Assembly: GCA_944323985.1 (NCBI GenBank)
Contig: CALUUP010000001.1
Span: 101,029 to 160,629, forward strand
Reading direction: 5' to 3'
DNA: 59,601 bases
Source: Candidatus Gastranaerophilales bacterium
GTDB lineage: Bacteria > Cyanobacteriota > Vampirovibrionia > Gastranaerophilales > Gastranaerophilaceae
Shown: positions 16,320-24,686 of the stretch, piece after piece
Numbering within the stretch: the stretch's first letter is position 1
Layout: each line of letters opens with the position of its first letter
Notes under the pieces: model-generated
What the model saw: only the letters and a program-made list of their open reading frames with translations
The model's database searches: none
Told to the model about the DNA's origin: nothing
Made by a program: the position numbers and the translations under genes

Positions 16320-17119
16320 AACTCTTTTATAATTTCTTTAACTAAACTTTTAAATTTTTCTTTAGCTACATTTGCAGCCTGAATAACATCCTCGTGAGAA
16401 AGTCCTACTGTACTTACTCCAGCTGCAGAATTACAAATACAGCTTAACCCTATTACTTTCATTTTTGCCCAAGATGCTACAACAGCCTCTGGCACTGTAG
16501 ACATACCTACAGCATCTGCTCCTATTACGCGAGCCATTTTAACCTCTGCAGGAGTCTCATAAGACGGACCTGTGAATGCCATATAAACACCTTCTTGAAG
16601 ATCTATTCCAAGTTTTTTAGATATTTTTCTTGCAAGCTCTACGTATTCAGCAGTATAAATATTACTCATATCAGGGAATCTTTCACCCATTGAATCATCA
16701 TTTGGACCAATTAAAGGATTTACTCCCATATGGTTAATGTGGTCCGTTATTATCATTAAATCAGAAGGCTTGAATTTAGCATTCACACCACCTGCTGCAT
16801 TAGTTACAATAAGAGTTTCTACTCCTAATTTTTTCATAACTTTTATAGGGAAAACAACTTTTTGAATAGAATGTCCTTCGTAAAAATGGAATCTTCCTTG
16901 CATCATAACAACTTTTTTATCGTTAATTTTTGCAAAGACTAATCTGCCTTTATGTCCTGAAACGGTAGATGCTTCAAAACCTGGAATTTCTGAATAAGAA
17001 ATCGCTTTTTCGCAATACTCATCAGCTAAATCTCCAAGACCAGAACCTAAGATAATTCCTATTTCAGGTTTAAAATCTTTTATAACATTTTTAATATACT
17101 CGCAAGCCTTATTTAACAT
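16316..17119 (-). CDS. punA: Purine nucleoside phosphorylase
   Basis: Phosphorolysis of guanosine and inosine (trimeric PNP family). Motifs are IGIILGSGLGDLADEY, FEASTVSGHKGRLVFAK, MQGRFHFYEGHS, TNAAGGVNAKFKPSDLMIITDHIN and the base-binding AEVKMARVIGADAVGMSTVPE with Glu and the final AAG loop. I choose ATG 17119 (267 residues, the family norm) because GGGAGA lies nine bases upstream; an in-frame start at 17170 would add 17 residues without a Shine-Dalgarno. It heads the punA-rqcP-yqaA-yjbQ-bioD-rsmD run. A nucleoside transporter gene lies at 26135. Confidence 0.95.
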   Translation of the reverse strand: MLNKACEYIKNVIKDFKPEIGIILGSGLGDLADEYCEKAISYSEIPGFEASTVSGHKGRLVFAKINDKKVVMMQGRFHFYEGHSIQKVVFPIKVMKKLGVETLIVTNAAGGVNAKFKPSDLMIITDHINHMGVNPLIGPNDDSMGERFPDMSNIYTAEYVELARKISKKLGIDLQEGVYMAFTGPSYETPAEVKMARVIGADAVGMSTVPEAVVASWAKMKVIGLSCICNSAAGVSTVGLSHEDVIQAANVAKEKFKSLVKEIIKEL

Positions 17120-17206
17120 AACACTAAATCTCCCAAACGGTATTTTATAATAAACAAAATAAAATACCAATAGGGAATGGAATAATAAGCAAAATAGAAA
17201 TTGTAA

Positions 17207-17239
17207 AAAAGTCTCGAATAATTTATATTCAAGACTTTT
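17207..17239 (-). terminator. Terminator of the 1107-residue protein gene
   Basis: AAAAGTCT (17207-17214) pairs with AGACTTTT (17232-17239), and GAAT/ATTC extends the stem past one mismatch. On the minus strand a T-run follows. It separates this gene from punA. Confidence 0.75.
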
Positions 17240-17252
17240 GTTATAATTTTAC

Positions 17253-20200
17253 TTATACAATAGATTTGCATAATATTTTTACATATAATTCCAATATAAG
17301 TAGGTCTAATTGTTTTGCTGTTGTTTCATCATATCGCTCTCCAGCCTCATCATTTTTAGAGAAGGTAAATTTACCATCATTAGAACAGCCAAAGAAATCA
17401 GCTAGTTTTTTATATTCTTCTGTATTTTGTAACTTCAAAGATGCGGCTTTTCTCATCAAAGCTTTTGGTATTCTATTACACAATGCTTTTCCTGGTTTAG
17501 CACCACCTGAAATAATCCATTCATTAGCTATATACTGCATTATTCCTTCATTAGGAGATTTTGATTCGAATCCATCGATTATACCAACTACATTATCAGG
17601 AGTTACATAATTTTCAAAACCTTTTTCTGTACTTCTTAACATTTTTGCAATATCACCGGAGCCAGCATCTTCAAGTTCTTCAAACATAGCTTGTCCATGC
17701 TCATAGCCGGTTTTTGAAAGTTTTATAAGCATAAGTGTATCATCTTTTGTTTTAAGTTGTCTATCTTTACCAGTGTACTGACCGTCAGTTCTATAAATTG
17801 TATCACCTATTGCATATCTATCTTGAGCTACTTTAGTTACCCAATGTTTATTTACTGCATCATTTAAATATTTATTTCGTTCATTATATTTGACACCATT
17901 ATCAAGTAATTCAAATACGGCAGATTTTGTTGCATCGTCCCATTGAGCTTTTTGAGCATCTATATTATAGAGTTCACCAAATGGTATAAGTTCTTTATCT
18001 AATTTTGCAACTTTTTGGATAAAATCTTTATCATTTTGATTAGATTTTACTAATTCAGCAATTTTATTTTTTACAGCTGTTGGATTTTTTGATTTAGCTC
18101 CAGCAATTAAATCTAAATCATTTTTCCCTAATGTTTTTAGTACTGCATTAAAATATTTTTCAGCATCACCTTTTGTACAATTAGATGGTAAAATATTGTT
18201 TACAAATTGTGTTACATCAACTCCTTGAGGAAGCTTAGATTTATCGAAGGTAACATTATTACCATCAATTTTCATATACTGTTTAACAAGTTTTGCTTTT
18301 GTCTTATCAGATACTGTACTTTCGCTATCAATAAATTTTACCAATCTATCTGCAATATCTTTATCATCAGGATATTTTTCTACTATTTTATCAAATGGCA
18401 AATGATAATTTTTATCTGTAGCAACTTTATTATCAATAAAATCAATAATATCTTCTTTGGTATTCATTTTTTCTACCATTTCAGCGTAGTGTGGTACAGT
18501 ATATGTTCCGTCTTGTTCAACCTCTAAAACTTCATTATATTGACCTCTGCCCATATCCTCAAGTTTAGTATATTTTACTAATGCTTCGTTAAATTCATTA
18601 AAATGTCCTGACAAGTTTTTCATTTCTTCATATGTAGGTATTCTTGATGGATTGAATGTGTATGTTTTATTACCATCATTATCTGTTGATACTTCAAAAT
18701 AAGTTTCAAGAATTTCTATCTTTGCTTTCTCTTTATCTTCATCAGATAAATCAGTTTTATCTATCCAATCTATTATAGCATCTAAGTAAACAGCATTTTC
18801 TAAATTACCTTTATCTGAGGTATAGATTTCTTTAGCTTTAGCTACTACGGCATCAACTACAGCTTTGCTATTGATATCATTATTAAGACAATCAATAACT
18901 TCTAAGCCATTATTATTAATAAGAGCTATTATATCCTCATCCTTTGCTTTTAATTCTATAGCTTTAAAAGCAAGTGACTTAGCTAATTCAGGATCTTTAG
19001 TATCTATATATTTTTTAAACAAAGCTGCTTTCTTTTCATCAGTATCAGCAGCATCCAGTTCTGTTAAGAATGTATCTAACAACTTAGGATCTCTAGCAGC
19101 ATAGCTGTCACCATAGTATCTTGGAATACCATCCATATTATTGAAGTCCATATATTTTTCATGAACCCCATTTGTACTATCTGCTTCAATTTTATAGCCG
19201 TCATAGACTTTTAAATTAGATACTTTTTCTTTTAACTTAATTTCTTCATCAGTTAGTTTTTTATCGTCTTTTTCTTTTGCTCGAATTTCTTGATAAATAC
19301 CAGCTAAAATCTCATGCGCAGTCTTATCTTTTTCAAGCACTGTTGTAACAGTACCATTTTCATTATTAAATAAGAAGTTTATAACATCAGCATTTCTTGT
19401 AAGTAACAAATCTTGTACAAATGCTTTATACTCATCTGATGTTCTATCTACATAATTATCATCACGGAGTTTTTCTGCAACATTTTTAATTACCTGAAGA
19501 TTCCCATTTGTAATACTAACAAGTTCTTTTAACGCTTGTAAGTTTGCGGCTTTTCTTGCTTTAGCAGCTTCTTCTGTTTCACCTTGTACAGGAGCTTTCA
19601 CTTTATTTATTGTTTCTTTAAATCGAGTATTTAAATTTTTTAATTCTTCTAGAGAAGCCGCAGATAACTTAACTCCGCTGCTAAGTTTTCCGTCATCAGT
19701 TTTTCTTGTGATTTGGTACATTGTGCTATCTTGAGAGGTATATTTCATAATCCCCCCGCCTGCTTGAAATTTAGGGTCTTTAAAGTTTGCTTTTCCGTTT
19801 TTGTCTTTTAATTCATTTCCATCTATATCAATAGGCATGCCAGCTCCCATATTAACACCATTTGGTGAAATTTTAATACTGGATTCTTTTCCTGCAATTA
19901 ACTGTGCTTGTGCACCGATAACTGCTGTATTTGTTTTAGAATATTCTTTCCCTGCAACGGGTTGTGGAGGTTTAGAGCTTGATGCTTGAACTTTTAAGAT
20001 TGTTCCTAGTTTTATGTTATTTACATCTTTTATATTGTTTATTAGAGCAATTTGAGCCATTCTTTCATTAATTTCTTGTGCTTTTGGCTTTTTGCCTTCA
20101 TTTTCTAAAGCCTTTTTAGCAATTTTATATAAGGTCATTCCAGCTTTTATTTCTACAGTTTCGCCGTTAAATTGAGCGGTGATACTAGCTTTATCATACT

Positions 20201-20576
20201 TTTTAGTTAAATTTTGGATATATTGGTTAAAAGCTTTTTGAGTAGTTTTTCCATCTTCAGATAAGTTTTCTTTTTTTTCTATTTTTGTTGTTGAAAAATA
20301 TTCGTTTTTATTTTTACCTGAAGCTATGTAATTTTGCGTGTATTTATCAATATCATAATCTTTTAAGTCTTCTCCTTTAAAATTACTCAAGGCTTTTTGT
20401 AATAAATTTAATTCAGATTTATCGACTTTACCGTCTCCACCTTCTACAGTGCTATCTATTAAATCAAATAAAGGTGCCAGATTCTTTAAACCTTCTTGTT
20501 TAACTAGGTCTTTGTAATTATCTCCTTCTTTGATAGTATAAATTTTACCGTTTACATTAATCTCTAATCCTGACAT
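17253..20576 (-). CDS. Large protein of unknown function with EF-hand-like loop and LysM-like segment
   Basis: An 1107-residue, mostly hydrophilic, lysine- and aspartate-rich protein; I recognise no overall family. There is no signal peptide or membrane segment. Near the N-terminus, residues 41-55 (DSTVEGGDGKVDKSE) resemble a calcium-binding EF-hand loop. Residues about 139-197 (VEIKAGMTLYKIAKKALE and NNIKLGTILKV) look like a LysM carbohydrate-binding module. The remainder is predicted helical with many short acidic D-x-D-G-N-type turns. AAAGGAG precedes the ATG, and a sigma-28-type promoter at 20616-20643 is its only obvious promoter. It could be a cell-surface or structural protein exported without a Sec signal, but this is inference. 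Confidence 0.85.
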   Translation of the reverse strand: MSGLEINVNGKIYTIKEGDNYKDLVKQEGLKNLAPLFDLIDSTVEGGDGKVDKSELNLLQKALSNFKGEDLKDYDIDKYTQNYIASGKNKNEYFSTTKIEKKENLSEDGKTTQKAFNQYIQNLTKKYDKASITAQFNGETVEIKAGMTLYKIAKKALENEGKKPKAQEINERMAQIALINNIKDVNNIKLGTILKVQASSSKPPQPVAGKEYSKTNTAVIGAQAQLIAGKESSIKISPNGVNMGAGMPIDIDGNELKDKNGKANFKDPKFQAGGGIMKYTSQDSTMYQITRKTDDGKLSSGVKLSAASLEELKNLNTRFKETINKVKAPVQGETEEAAKARKAANLQALKELVSITNGNLQVIKNVAEKLRDDNYVDRTSDEYKAFVQDLLLTRNADVINFLFNNENGTVTTVLEKDKTAHEILAGIYQEIRAKEKDDKKLTDEEIKLKEKVSNLKVYDGYKIEADSTNGVHEKYMDFNNMDGIPRYYGDSYAARDPKLLDTFLTELDAADTDEKKAALFKKYIDTKDPELAKSLAFKAIELKAKDEDIIALINNNGLEVIDCLNNDINSKAVVDAVVAKAKEIYTSDKGNLENAVYLDAIIDWIDKTDLSDEDKEKAKIEILETYFEVSTDNDGNKTYTFNPSRIPTYEEMKNLSGHFNEFNEALVKYTKLEDMGRGQYNEVLEVEQDGTYTVPHYAEMVEKMNTKEDIIDFIDNKVATDKNYHLPFDKIVEKYPDDKDIADRLVKFIDSESTVSDKTKAKLVKQYMKIDGNNVTFDKSKLPQGVDVTQFVNNILPSNCTKGDAEKYFNAVLKTLGKNDLDLIAGAKSKNPTAVKNKIAELVKSNQNDKDFIQKVAKLDKELIPFGELYNIDAQKAQWDDATKSAVFELLDNGVKYNERNKYLNDAVNKHWVTKVAQDRYAIGDTIYRTDGQYTGKDRQLKTKDDTLMLIKLSKTGYEHGQAMFEELEDAGSGDIAKMLRSTEKGFENYVTPDNVVGIIDGFESKSPNEGIMQYIANEWIISGGAKPGKALCNRIPKALMRKAASLKLQNTEEYKKLADFFGCSNDGKFTFSKNDEAGERYDETTAKQLDLLILELYVKILCKSIV

Positions 20577-20615
20577 CTTTAACTCCTTTCAAAAACTTTT
20601 ACACTTTACTTTCTT

Positions 20616-20643
20616 TTAACGGTATTTTTTTTGAAAAACTTTA
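20616..20643 (-). promoter_or_regulatory. Sigma-28 (FliA/SigD)-type promoter of the 1107-residue gene
   Basis: On the minus strand, a perfect TAAAGTTT -35 (20643-20636), a 12-base A-rich spacer and ACCGTTAA -10 (20623-20616). The FliA consensus is TAAAGTTT-N11-GCCGATAA. The start codon is about 40 bases further downstream. The same motif recurs at 43383, 43531 and 59579. Confidence 0.75.
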
Positions 20644-20726
20644 ATATAAAAATTAAATGAAAAGAGTTTTATTTCTATAATTGACTAATAATAGGAAAAT
20701 TTGACCTTTACAAAATTTAACAAAAC

Positions 20727-20757
20727 AAAAAGCAGACATCTAACTGTCTGCTTTTTT
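20727..20757. terminator. Bidirectional terminator after the 67-residue gene
   Basis: AGCAGACA (20731-20738) pairs with TGTCTGCT (20745-20752), flanked by A4 and T5 or more. It lies just behind the stop of the small leftward gene at 20777. Confidence 0.88.
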
Positions 20758-20776
20758 ATGATAATTTTGTTTGTTA

Positions 20777-20980
20777 TTAATTGTTACTTAAAACTAATCT
20801 AAAGGTAGCTAAATTTTTTATGGAAAGCATTCTATGTTTATTTCCTTGTTTTTCAGAAATAGCAAAAATTCTGCAAATTCTTTGAATTTCTTCTACATCT
20901 TTTCTAGAATTTAATTTATAAACATTTTCTATTGGATCTGCTATTACTGACATTGATGCGTATAATTCTTGTTCTGTCAT
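20777..20980 (-). CDS. Small protein of unknown function (67 residues)
   Basis: A free-standing small gene with its own Shine-Dalgarno (AAAGGAAAG) before the ATG at 20980 and a strong terminator behind it, so it is likely genuine. The sequence is soluble and helical, with a KDVEEIQRICRIFAISEK segment. I recognise no family and see no transmembrane segment, cysteine pair or DNA-binding motif. It sits upstream of the sigma-28-type gene but is separated from it by the terminator. Confidence 0.65.
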   Translation of the reverse strand: MTEQELYASMSVIADPIENVYKLNSRKDVEEIQRICRIFAISEKQGNKHRMLSIKNLATFRLVLSNN

Positions 20981-21154
20981 AAATCTTTCCTTTATAAAAA
21001 CTACTTATGTATATATAAAGTATTTCTGTTTTTAAAAATTGACTTTTTGATATGTAATGTAAAGATATGTAAACAAATTTAAAATTTATTAGGTTAAAAT
21101 CTAGTAATAATTGCAAAAAATAATGTTTTATAGTATTTTAATCTAGTGGAGAAT

Positions 21155-22072
21155 ATGGTAATAGATTTTAGTGGAATTCTTAGTGATTGTGGAGTCGGGA
21201 GTCAACCCGATGAATTGGTAATAAAAAAAATCGCTAATCTGGAAGAGTTTTATGAAGAAGAAGATTTAGTTAGTATTTATAATTTTTTGTTAAATAATAT
21301 TAGAAATGCGGATATTTTGGTTAGTATTATTAAAATGACCGATTCATATAAAAATAATGAAACTTTATCTATATTATTGGATATTTTGTTATTAAAAAAT
21401 ATAGAAATAGAAGATGCTGATAAGTTGGTTAATTTAAGAGTAGTAGCTGCAAAGGCTATATCAAAATATAAGGATCCTTCTACCGTCGGAGCTTTTTTGT
21501 ATTGTCTAAATGATAAAAATGAACATTATAAAGTTCGTTTAGCTTGTGCGGATGCTTTAGGAAGAATTGGTGATAAACTTGCTGTTAACTCTCTTATTAA
21601 TGTTGTAGAAGATGAAGATGAAAAGTCTATGTATGTTAAAGAATCTGCAACATTTGCCTTAGGTTTGCTTGGTGACACTGCTGCAATAGATCCTTTAATT
21701 GCAATAATGGATGCTAAGCAAGGTTTATGGGATAAATTTTCTTTCCTTAAAGAAAAAATTATAGAAGCTCTAGGAAAATTGAATGTTAATAATAAAAAAA
21801 TATTGAATGTTTTAAAAAATTCTTTGATGGATTCTTCTCCTATGGTTAGAATTAATGCGATAGAAGCTTTGATGAATAGTGATTTTGAAGAAGCTCAAGA
21901 TTTAATAAGAACAAGTTTAAAGGATGAAGATTTTGAAGTTAGACGAAATGCTTTGATTGCTTTATATAATATACTTGGTCGAGATATTTTAGATGAAGTA
22001 ATTTCTTTACCTTCTTATGATGCTGCTTTAAAAAAAGAAGCTCAAGATTTAATTGATGTATATGAGGATTAA
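21155..22072 (+). CDS. HEAT-repeat protein
   Basis: About 305 residues made of HEAT-type alpha-helical repeats, seen as recurring VRLACADALGRIGDKLAVNSL, VKESATFALGLLGDTAAIDPL, VRINAIEALMNSDFEEAQDLI and VRRNALIALYN segments, spaced roughly 30-35 residues. Such solenoids usually bind proteins; PBS-lyase HEAT repeats are common in cyanobacterial lineages. The start is uncertain: ATG 21155 has GGAG only 3 bases before it, while GTG 21146 has no Shine-Dalgarno. The stop is immediately followed by queC, so it is the first gene of an operon with queC, a DUF366 gene and a SPOR gene. Confidence 0.85.
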   Translation: MVIDFSGILSDCGVGSQPDELVIKKIANLEEFYEEEDLVSIYNFLLNNIRNADILVSIIKMTDSYKNNETLSILLDILLLKNIEIEDADKLVNLRVVAAKAISKYKDPSTVGAFLYCLNDKNEHYKVRLACADALGRIGDKLAVNSLINVVEDEDEKSMYVKESATFALGLLGDTAAIDPLIAIMDAKQGLWDKFSFLKEKIIEALGKLNVNNKKILNVLKNSLMDSSPMVRINAIEALMNSDFEEAQDLIRTSLKDEDFEVRRNALIALYNILGRDILDEVISLPSYDAALKKEAQDLIDVYED

Positions 22073-22738
22073 ATGGTTATGACCAAATCTATTATTTTAT
22101 TATCGGCAGGATTGGATTCTTTAGTAGCTCTGGGGAGTTGTAAAGATAAGTATGGTGTAGATTTAGCTCTAACTTTTGATTATGGACAAAAAGCGGTTAA
22201 ACAAGAAATTAGTGCCTCAAAAAAAATATGTGAGTATTATAAAATTCAACATAAAGTGATTGTTTTAGATTGGTTAAAAGAAATTACTAGGACTTCGCTT
22301 GTGTCTAATGAAAATGTTCCTAGTGTTAATTTGGGAACTAAAGAGAGTGCAAGTTTGGTTTGGGTTCCTAATAGAAATGCATTGTTTTTAAATATTGCAG
22401 CTTCTTTTGCGGATTCTTTTAATTATGATTACATATTGTTTGGTGCTAATAAAGATGAAGCAGAAACTTTTCCTGATAATACGGAAAGTTTTAGGTCTAA
22501 AATTTCTGATTTATTTCAAATATCGACGCTTGCAAAGCCTAAGGTTGTGGCACCCTTGATAAATTTTACCAAGAATGATATAGTAAAGGTTGCAATGGAG
22601 AGTAATATTCCGTTAGAGTTTGTAAGAAGTTGTTATATCGGAGATGAAAAACATTGTGGGGAATGCGAATCTTGTAAGCATTTAAGAGAAGCTTTGTTAG
22701 CAAATAATGGGGAAAAATATTTAAATATTTTATTTTAA
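22073..22738 (+). CDS. queC: 7-cyano-7-deazaguanine synthase
   Basis: Converts 7-carboxy-7-deazaguanine to preQ0 with ATP and ammonia, a step of queuosine biosynthesis. The N-terminal PP-loop reads LLSAGLDSLVALG (SGGxDS class), then WVPNRNALFLNIAASFAD and GANKDEAETFPD. The C-terminal zinc site CYIGDEKHCGECESCKHL has the four expected cysteines. ATG 22073 directly abuts the HEAT stop; a second ATG lies at 22079. No other queuosine gene lies in the window except the possibly linked DUF366 gene that follows. Confidence 0.96.
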   Translation: MVMTKSIILLSAGLDSLVALGSCKDKYGVDLALTFDYGQKAVKQEISASKKICEYYKIQHKVIVLDWLKEITRTSLVSNENVPSVNLGTKESASLVWVPNRNALFLNIAASFADSFNYDYILFGANKDEAETFPDNTESFRSKISDLFQISTLAKPKVVAPLINFTKNDIVKVAMESNIPLEFVRSCYIGDEKHCGECESCKHLREALLANNGEKYLNILF

Positions 22739-23304
22739 TGATTATGAAAACAAAATTTATTGAAGAAGACGTTAAATATATTGGCTCACAACTTGCTCCA
22801 CATTGGATTTATAAAAATTATAATATTCAAGGAGATGCAATCGTCGCTTTTTGTGGAGAGTGTGAAGTAAAACTCACAGAGATGGTTGATATAGAAGATG
22901 TTATTAATAATGAGCCTATTTATAGTAAATATATGTTGAGTTTTATAACAGAACAATTTGGTGTTGACTTGATGGAAGGTGTTTTAAGACAACGTTTATT
23001 GATAACTATTATAAAAGAATTATTAGAAGAAAGAGGTGTTTTTGTTGTTAGAAATGGCGATGATCTTATGATTGATGGGAAAAAATTATCTGTTTCTATT
23101 GCAACAAAATCTATTACTTCTTTGTTGATTCATACAGGACTTAATATTGTTTCAGAAGGCGCACCTGTTAAGGCGTCAGGGTTAATGAGTGAATTGGGTA
23201 TAAAAGATATTAAAAAATTTGCACAAGATGTTATGGTAAAATATTCTGAAGAAATTGAAGATATAAAGCTTGCTTGTGCAAAAGTTCGTGGAGTATATTG
23301 CTGA
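22738..23304 (+). CDS. DUF366 family protein
   Basis: A 188-residue member of the uncharacterised DUF366 family, known mainly from archaea and deep-branching bacteria. Recognisable conserved blocks are IGSQLAPHWIYKNY, IQGDAIVAFCGECEVKL, MVDIEDV and LSVSIATKSITSLLIHTGLN, followed by SEGAPVKASGL. No catalytic motif of a known enzyme class is evident to me. Its ATG overlaps the queC stop (TAATG), so translation is coupled. This genome context suggests a role in deazaguanine or tRNA-modification metabolism, which is inference. Confidence 0.85.
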   Translation: MIMKTKFIEEDVKYIGSQLAPHWIYKNYNIQGDAIVAFCGECEVKLTEMVDIEDVINNEPIYSKYMLSFITEQFGVDLMEGVLRQRLLITIIKELLEERGVFVVRNGDDLMIDGKKLSVSIATKSITSLLIHTGLNIVSEGAPVKASGLMSELGIKDIKKFAQDVMVKYSEEIEDIKLACAKVRGVYC

Positions 23305-23939
23305 TGGGAAAACAGTTTGGTTATAAGAAATATATGAAGAAAGATGTGAAGAATGATGCTTCTTTGTTGAAAATTTTTATAATTTCTTTCTTCGGTATGC
23401 TTTTGATTTTTACTTTTTTAATAAAATCTTTTTCTCCTAAAGTAGATACCTCTATTGGTGAATATAAATCAGAGGAAAATATTGAAGATAATTATTCAGA
23501 ACAGGCTGTAAATGTAGATGATAGGTTACAGTATCTGCAAAATGAAGATCAAGGTAGAAGTTTTTCAGAAATCGTTAAATCGGCTACTGATGAAAATGTT
23601 TCTGATGTTAAGTCAGAAAATTCTGTTGATACATCATTGAATACTAATAATAAAGAATTAATAACTAATACAAATGTAGAAAATAATCCTGTTCAAAAAC
23701 CAGTTCAAGAGCCTATTTATAAAGTTTATGTAGGATCATATACTTCTGCAGAACAGGCAAAAGTTGCGAAAGATATTATTTTAGAATCGGGTTCCGCTTT
23801 AAATCCTATCGTTAAATGTATTGGTTCTAATGATTATACTTTGCAAGTTGGAATTTTTAAAAATAAAAAAAGCGCTGAAACTTTGTTATATACAGTTCAA
23901 CAAAGCAATTTACCCGGTAGGATAGTGCAAGATTATTAA
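23304..23939 (+). CDS. SPOR-domain membrane protein
   Basis: A bitopic inner-membrane protein: basic N-terminus, one transmembrane helix at about 22-41, a long acidic, low-complexity linker and a C-terminal SPOR domain (about 134-211) with PIYKVYVGSYTSAEQAKVAK and DYTLQVGIFKNKKSAETLL. SPOR domains bind septal peptidoglycan stripped of stem peptides, so a division-site role is likely. I use ATG 23304, which overlaps the DUF366 stop (TGATG); an upstream in-frame start at 23274 would lie inside DUF366 and add 10 residues. Confidence 0.85.
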   Translation: MGKQFGYKKYMKKDVKNDASLLKIFIISFFGMLLIFTFLIKSFSPKVDTSIGEYKSEENIEDNYSEQAVNVDDRLQYLQNEDQGRSFSEIVKSATDENVSDVKSENSVDTSLNTNNKELITNTNVENNPVQKPVQEPIYKVYVGSYTSAEQAKVAKDIILESGSALNPIVKCIGSNDYTLQVGIFKNKKSAETLLYTVQQSNLPGRIVQDY

Positions 23940-24067
23940 TTTTTTATAATAAAACTTTACATCGTGAAATATTTTAACTTATTTAAAAGATTTTATGATA
24001 AAGTATAATAAGAAATCCGTTATGGGGAATAAGGTTAGCTATCATAGGTTAGTATAGGAGATTTTTA

Positions 24068-24685
24068 ATGTCTAATTATTTGACAAAAGAAGAGATAAGA
24101 CAATGGCGTAGTTCGTTGGAAAAAATTACTTTAGAAGAATTTGCTGCTCGTTTAGGTAAAGAAGTTGAAGAAAAAAAACCTACTAATGATTTAATAGATA
24201 TCGTTATGTCAAAGAAAACATCTTCTGTTTCTAATAATGTTGCAAATGAAAGTTTTTCTAAAATAGCTGAGCGTGCTTTTAAAAGAGAACGACAAATCTC
24301 TCATACTCCATTTTCTATACACAAAAAAGATTTAGTTGCTAAACAGTTTGAGATAAGTTCTTCAAGTGAACCTGTAAAAAAAGAACAAAATTTCTCAAAA
24401 GTTAAGAAAAATCAAATAAAAAAAGAAGATTCAATAGTGAAAAATGTTGAAAAAGCTACTGCAGATTCACAAATTGTATTGAAGAAATCTTTGACCGATA
24501 GAGAACAGTTGGTTTTTGATTATTTTCTAAATAATTTAGGAAAGACAGTGTATGCAAAAGATTTGGCTAAATTGTTGGATTTACCAAGAGATTATGTTTA
24601 TAAATATATTAAAAATTTGAGAGCTAAAATTGAAGGTGATAAATTAAAAAATGTTGCCACCGGTGGTTTTATGTTAATGGAATAG
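24068..24685 (+). CDS. Protein with C-terminal winged-helix/HTH domain
   Basis: 205 residues. The N-terminal third (TKEEIRQWRSSLEKITLEEFAARLGKE) looks helical, and the middle is a lysine- and serine-rich linker. The C-terminal 65 residues (LTDREQLVFDYFLNNLGKTV, KDLAKLLDLPRDYVYKYIKNLRAKI) form a clear winged-helix DNA-binding domain similar to response-regulator or MarR-type wings. AGGAG lies before the ATG, and TATAAT (about 24004-24009) is a candidate -10. Only one base separates it from the DUF262-like gene, so the two form an operon and the HTH protein may regulate it or work with it. Confidence 0.7.
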   Translation: MSNYLTKEEIRQWRSSLEKITLEEFAARLGKEVEEKKPTNDLIDIVMSKKTSSVSNNVANESFSKIAERAFKRERQISHTPFSIHKKDLVAKQFEISSSSEPVKKEQNFSKVKKNQIKKEDSIVKNVEKATADSQIVLKKSLTDREQLVFDYFLNNLGKTVYAKDLAKLLDLPRDYVYKYIKNLRAKIEGDKLKNVATGGFMLME

Positions 24686-24686
24686 T

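Noticed and set aside
18207..18527. Rightward 106-codon reading frame inside the 1107-residue gene
   Set aside because: It is antisense to a long gene with clear protein-like sequence, a promoter and a Shine-Dalgarno; the antisense product is Phe/Ile/Cys-rich and protein-unlike.
23999..24023. TAAAGTAT and TCCGTTAT before the winged-helix gene
   Set aside because: The spacer is 9 bases instead of 11-12 and the -35 box has a mismatch; an ordinary TATAAT lies in the same place.
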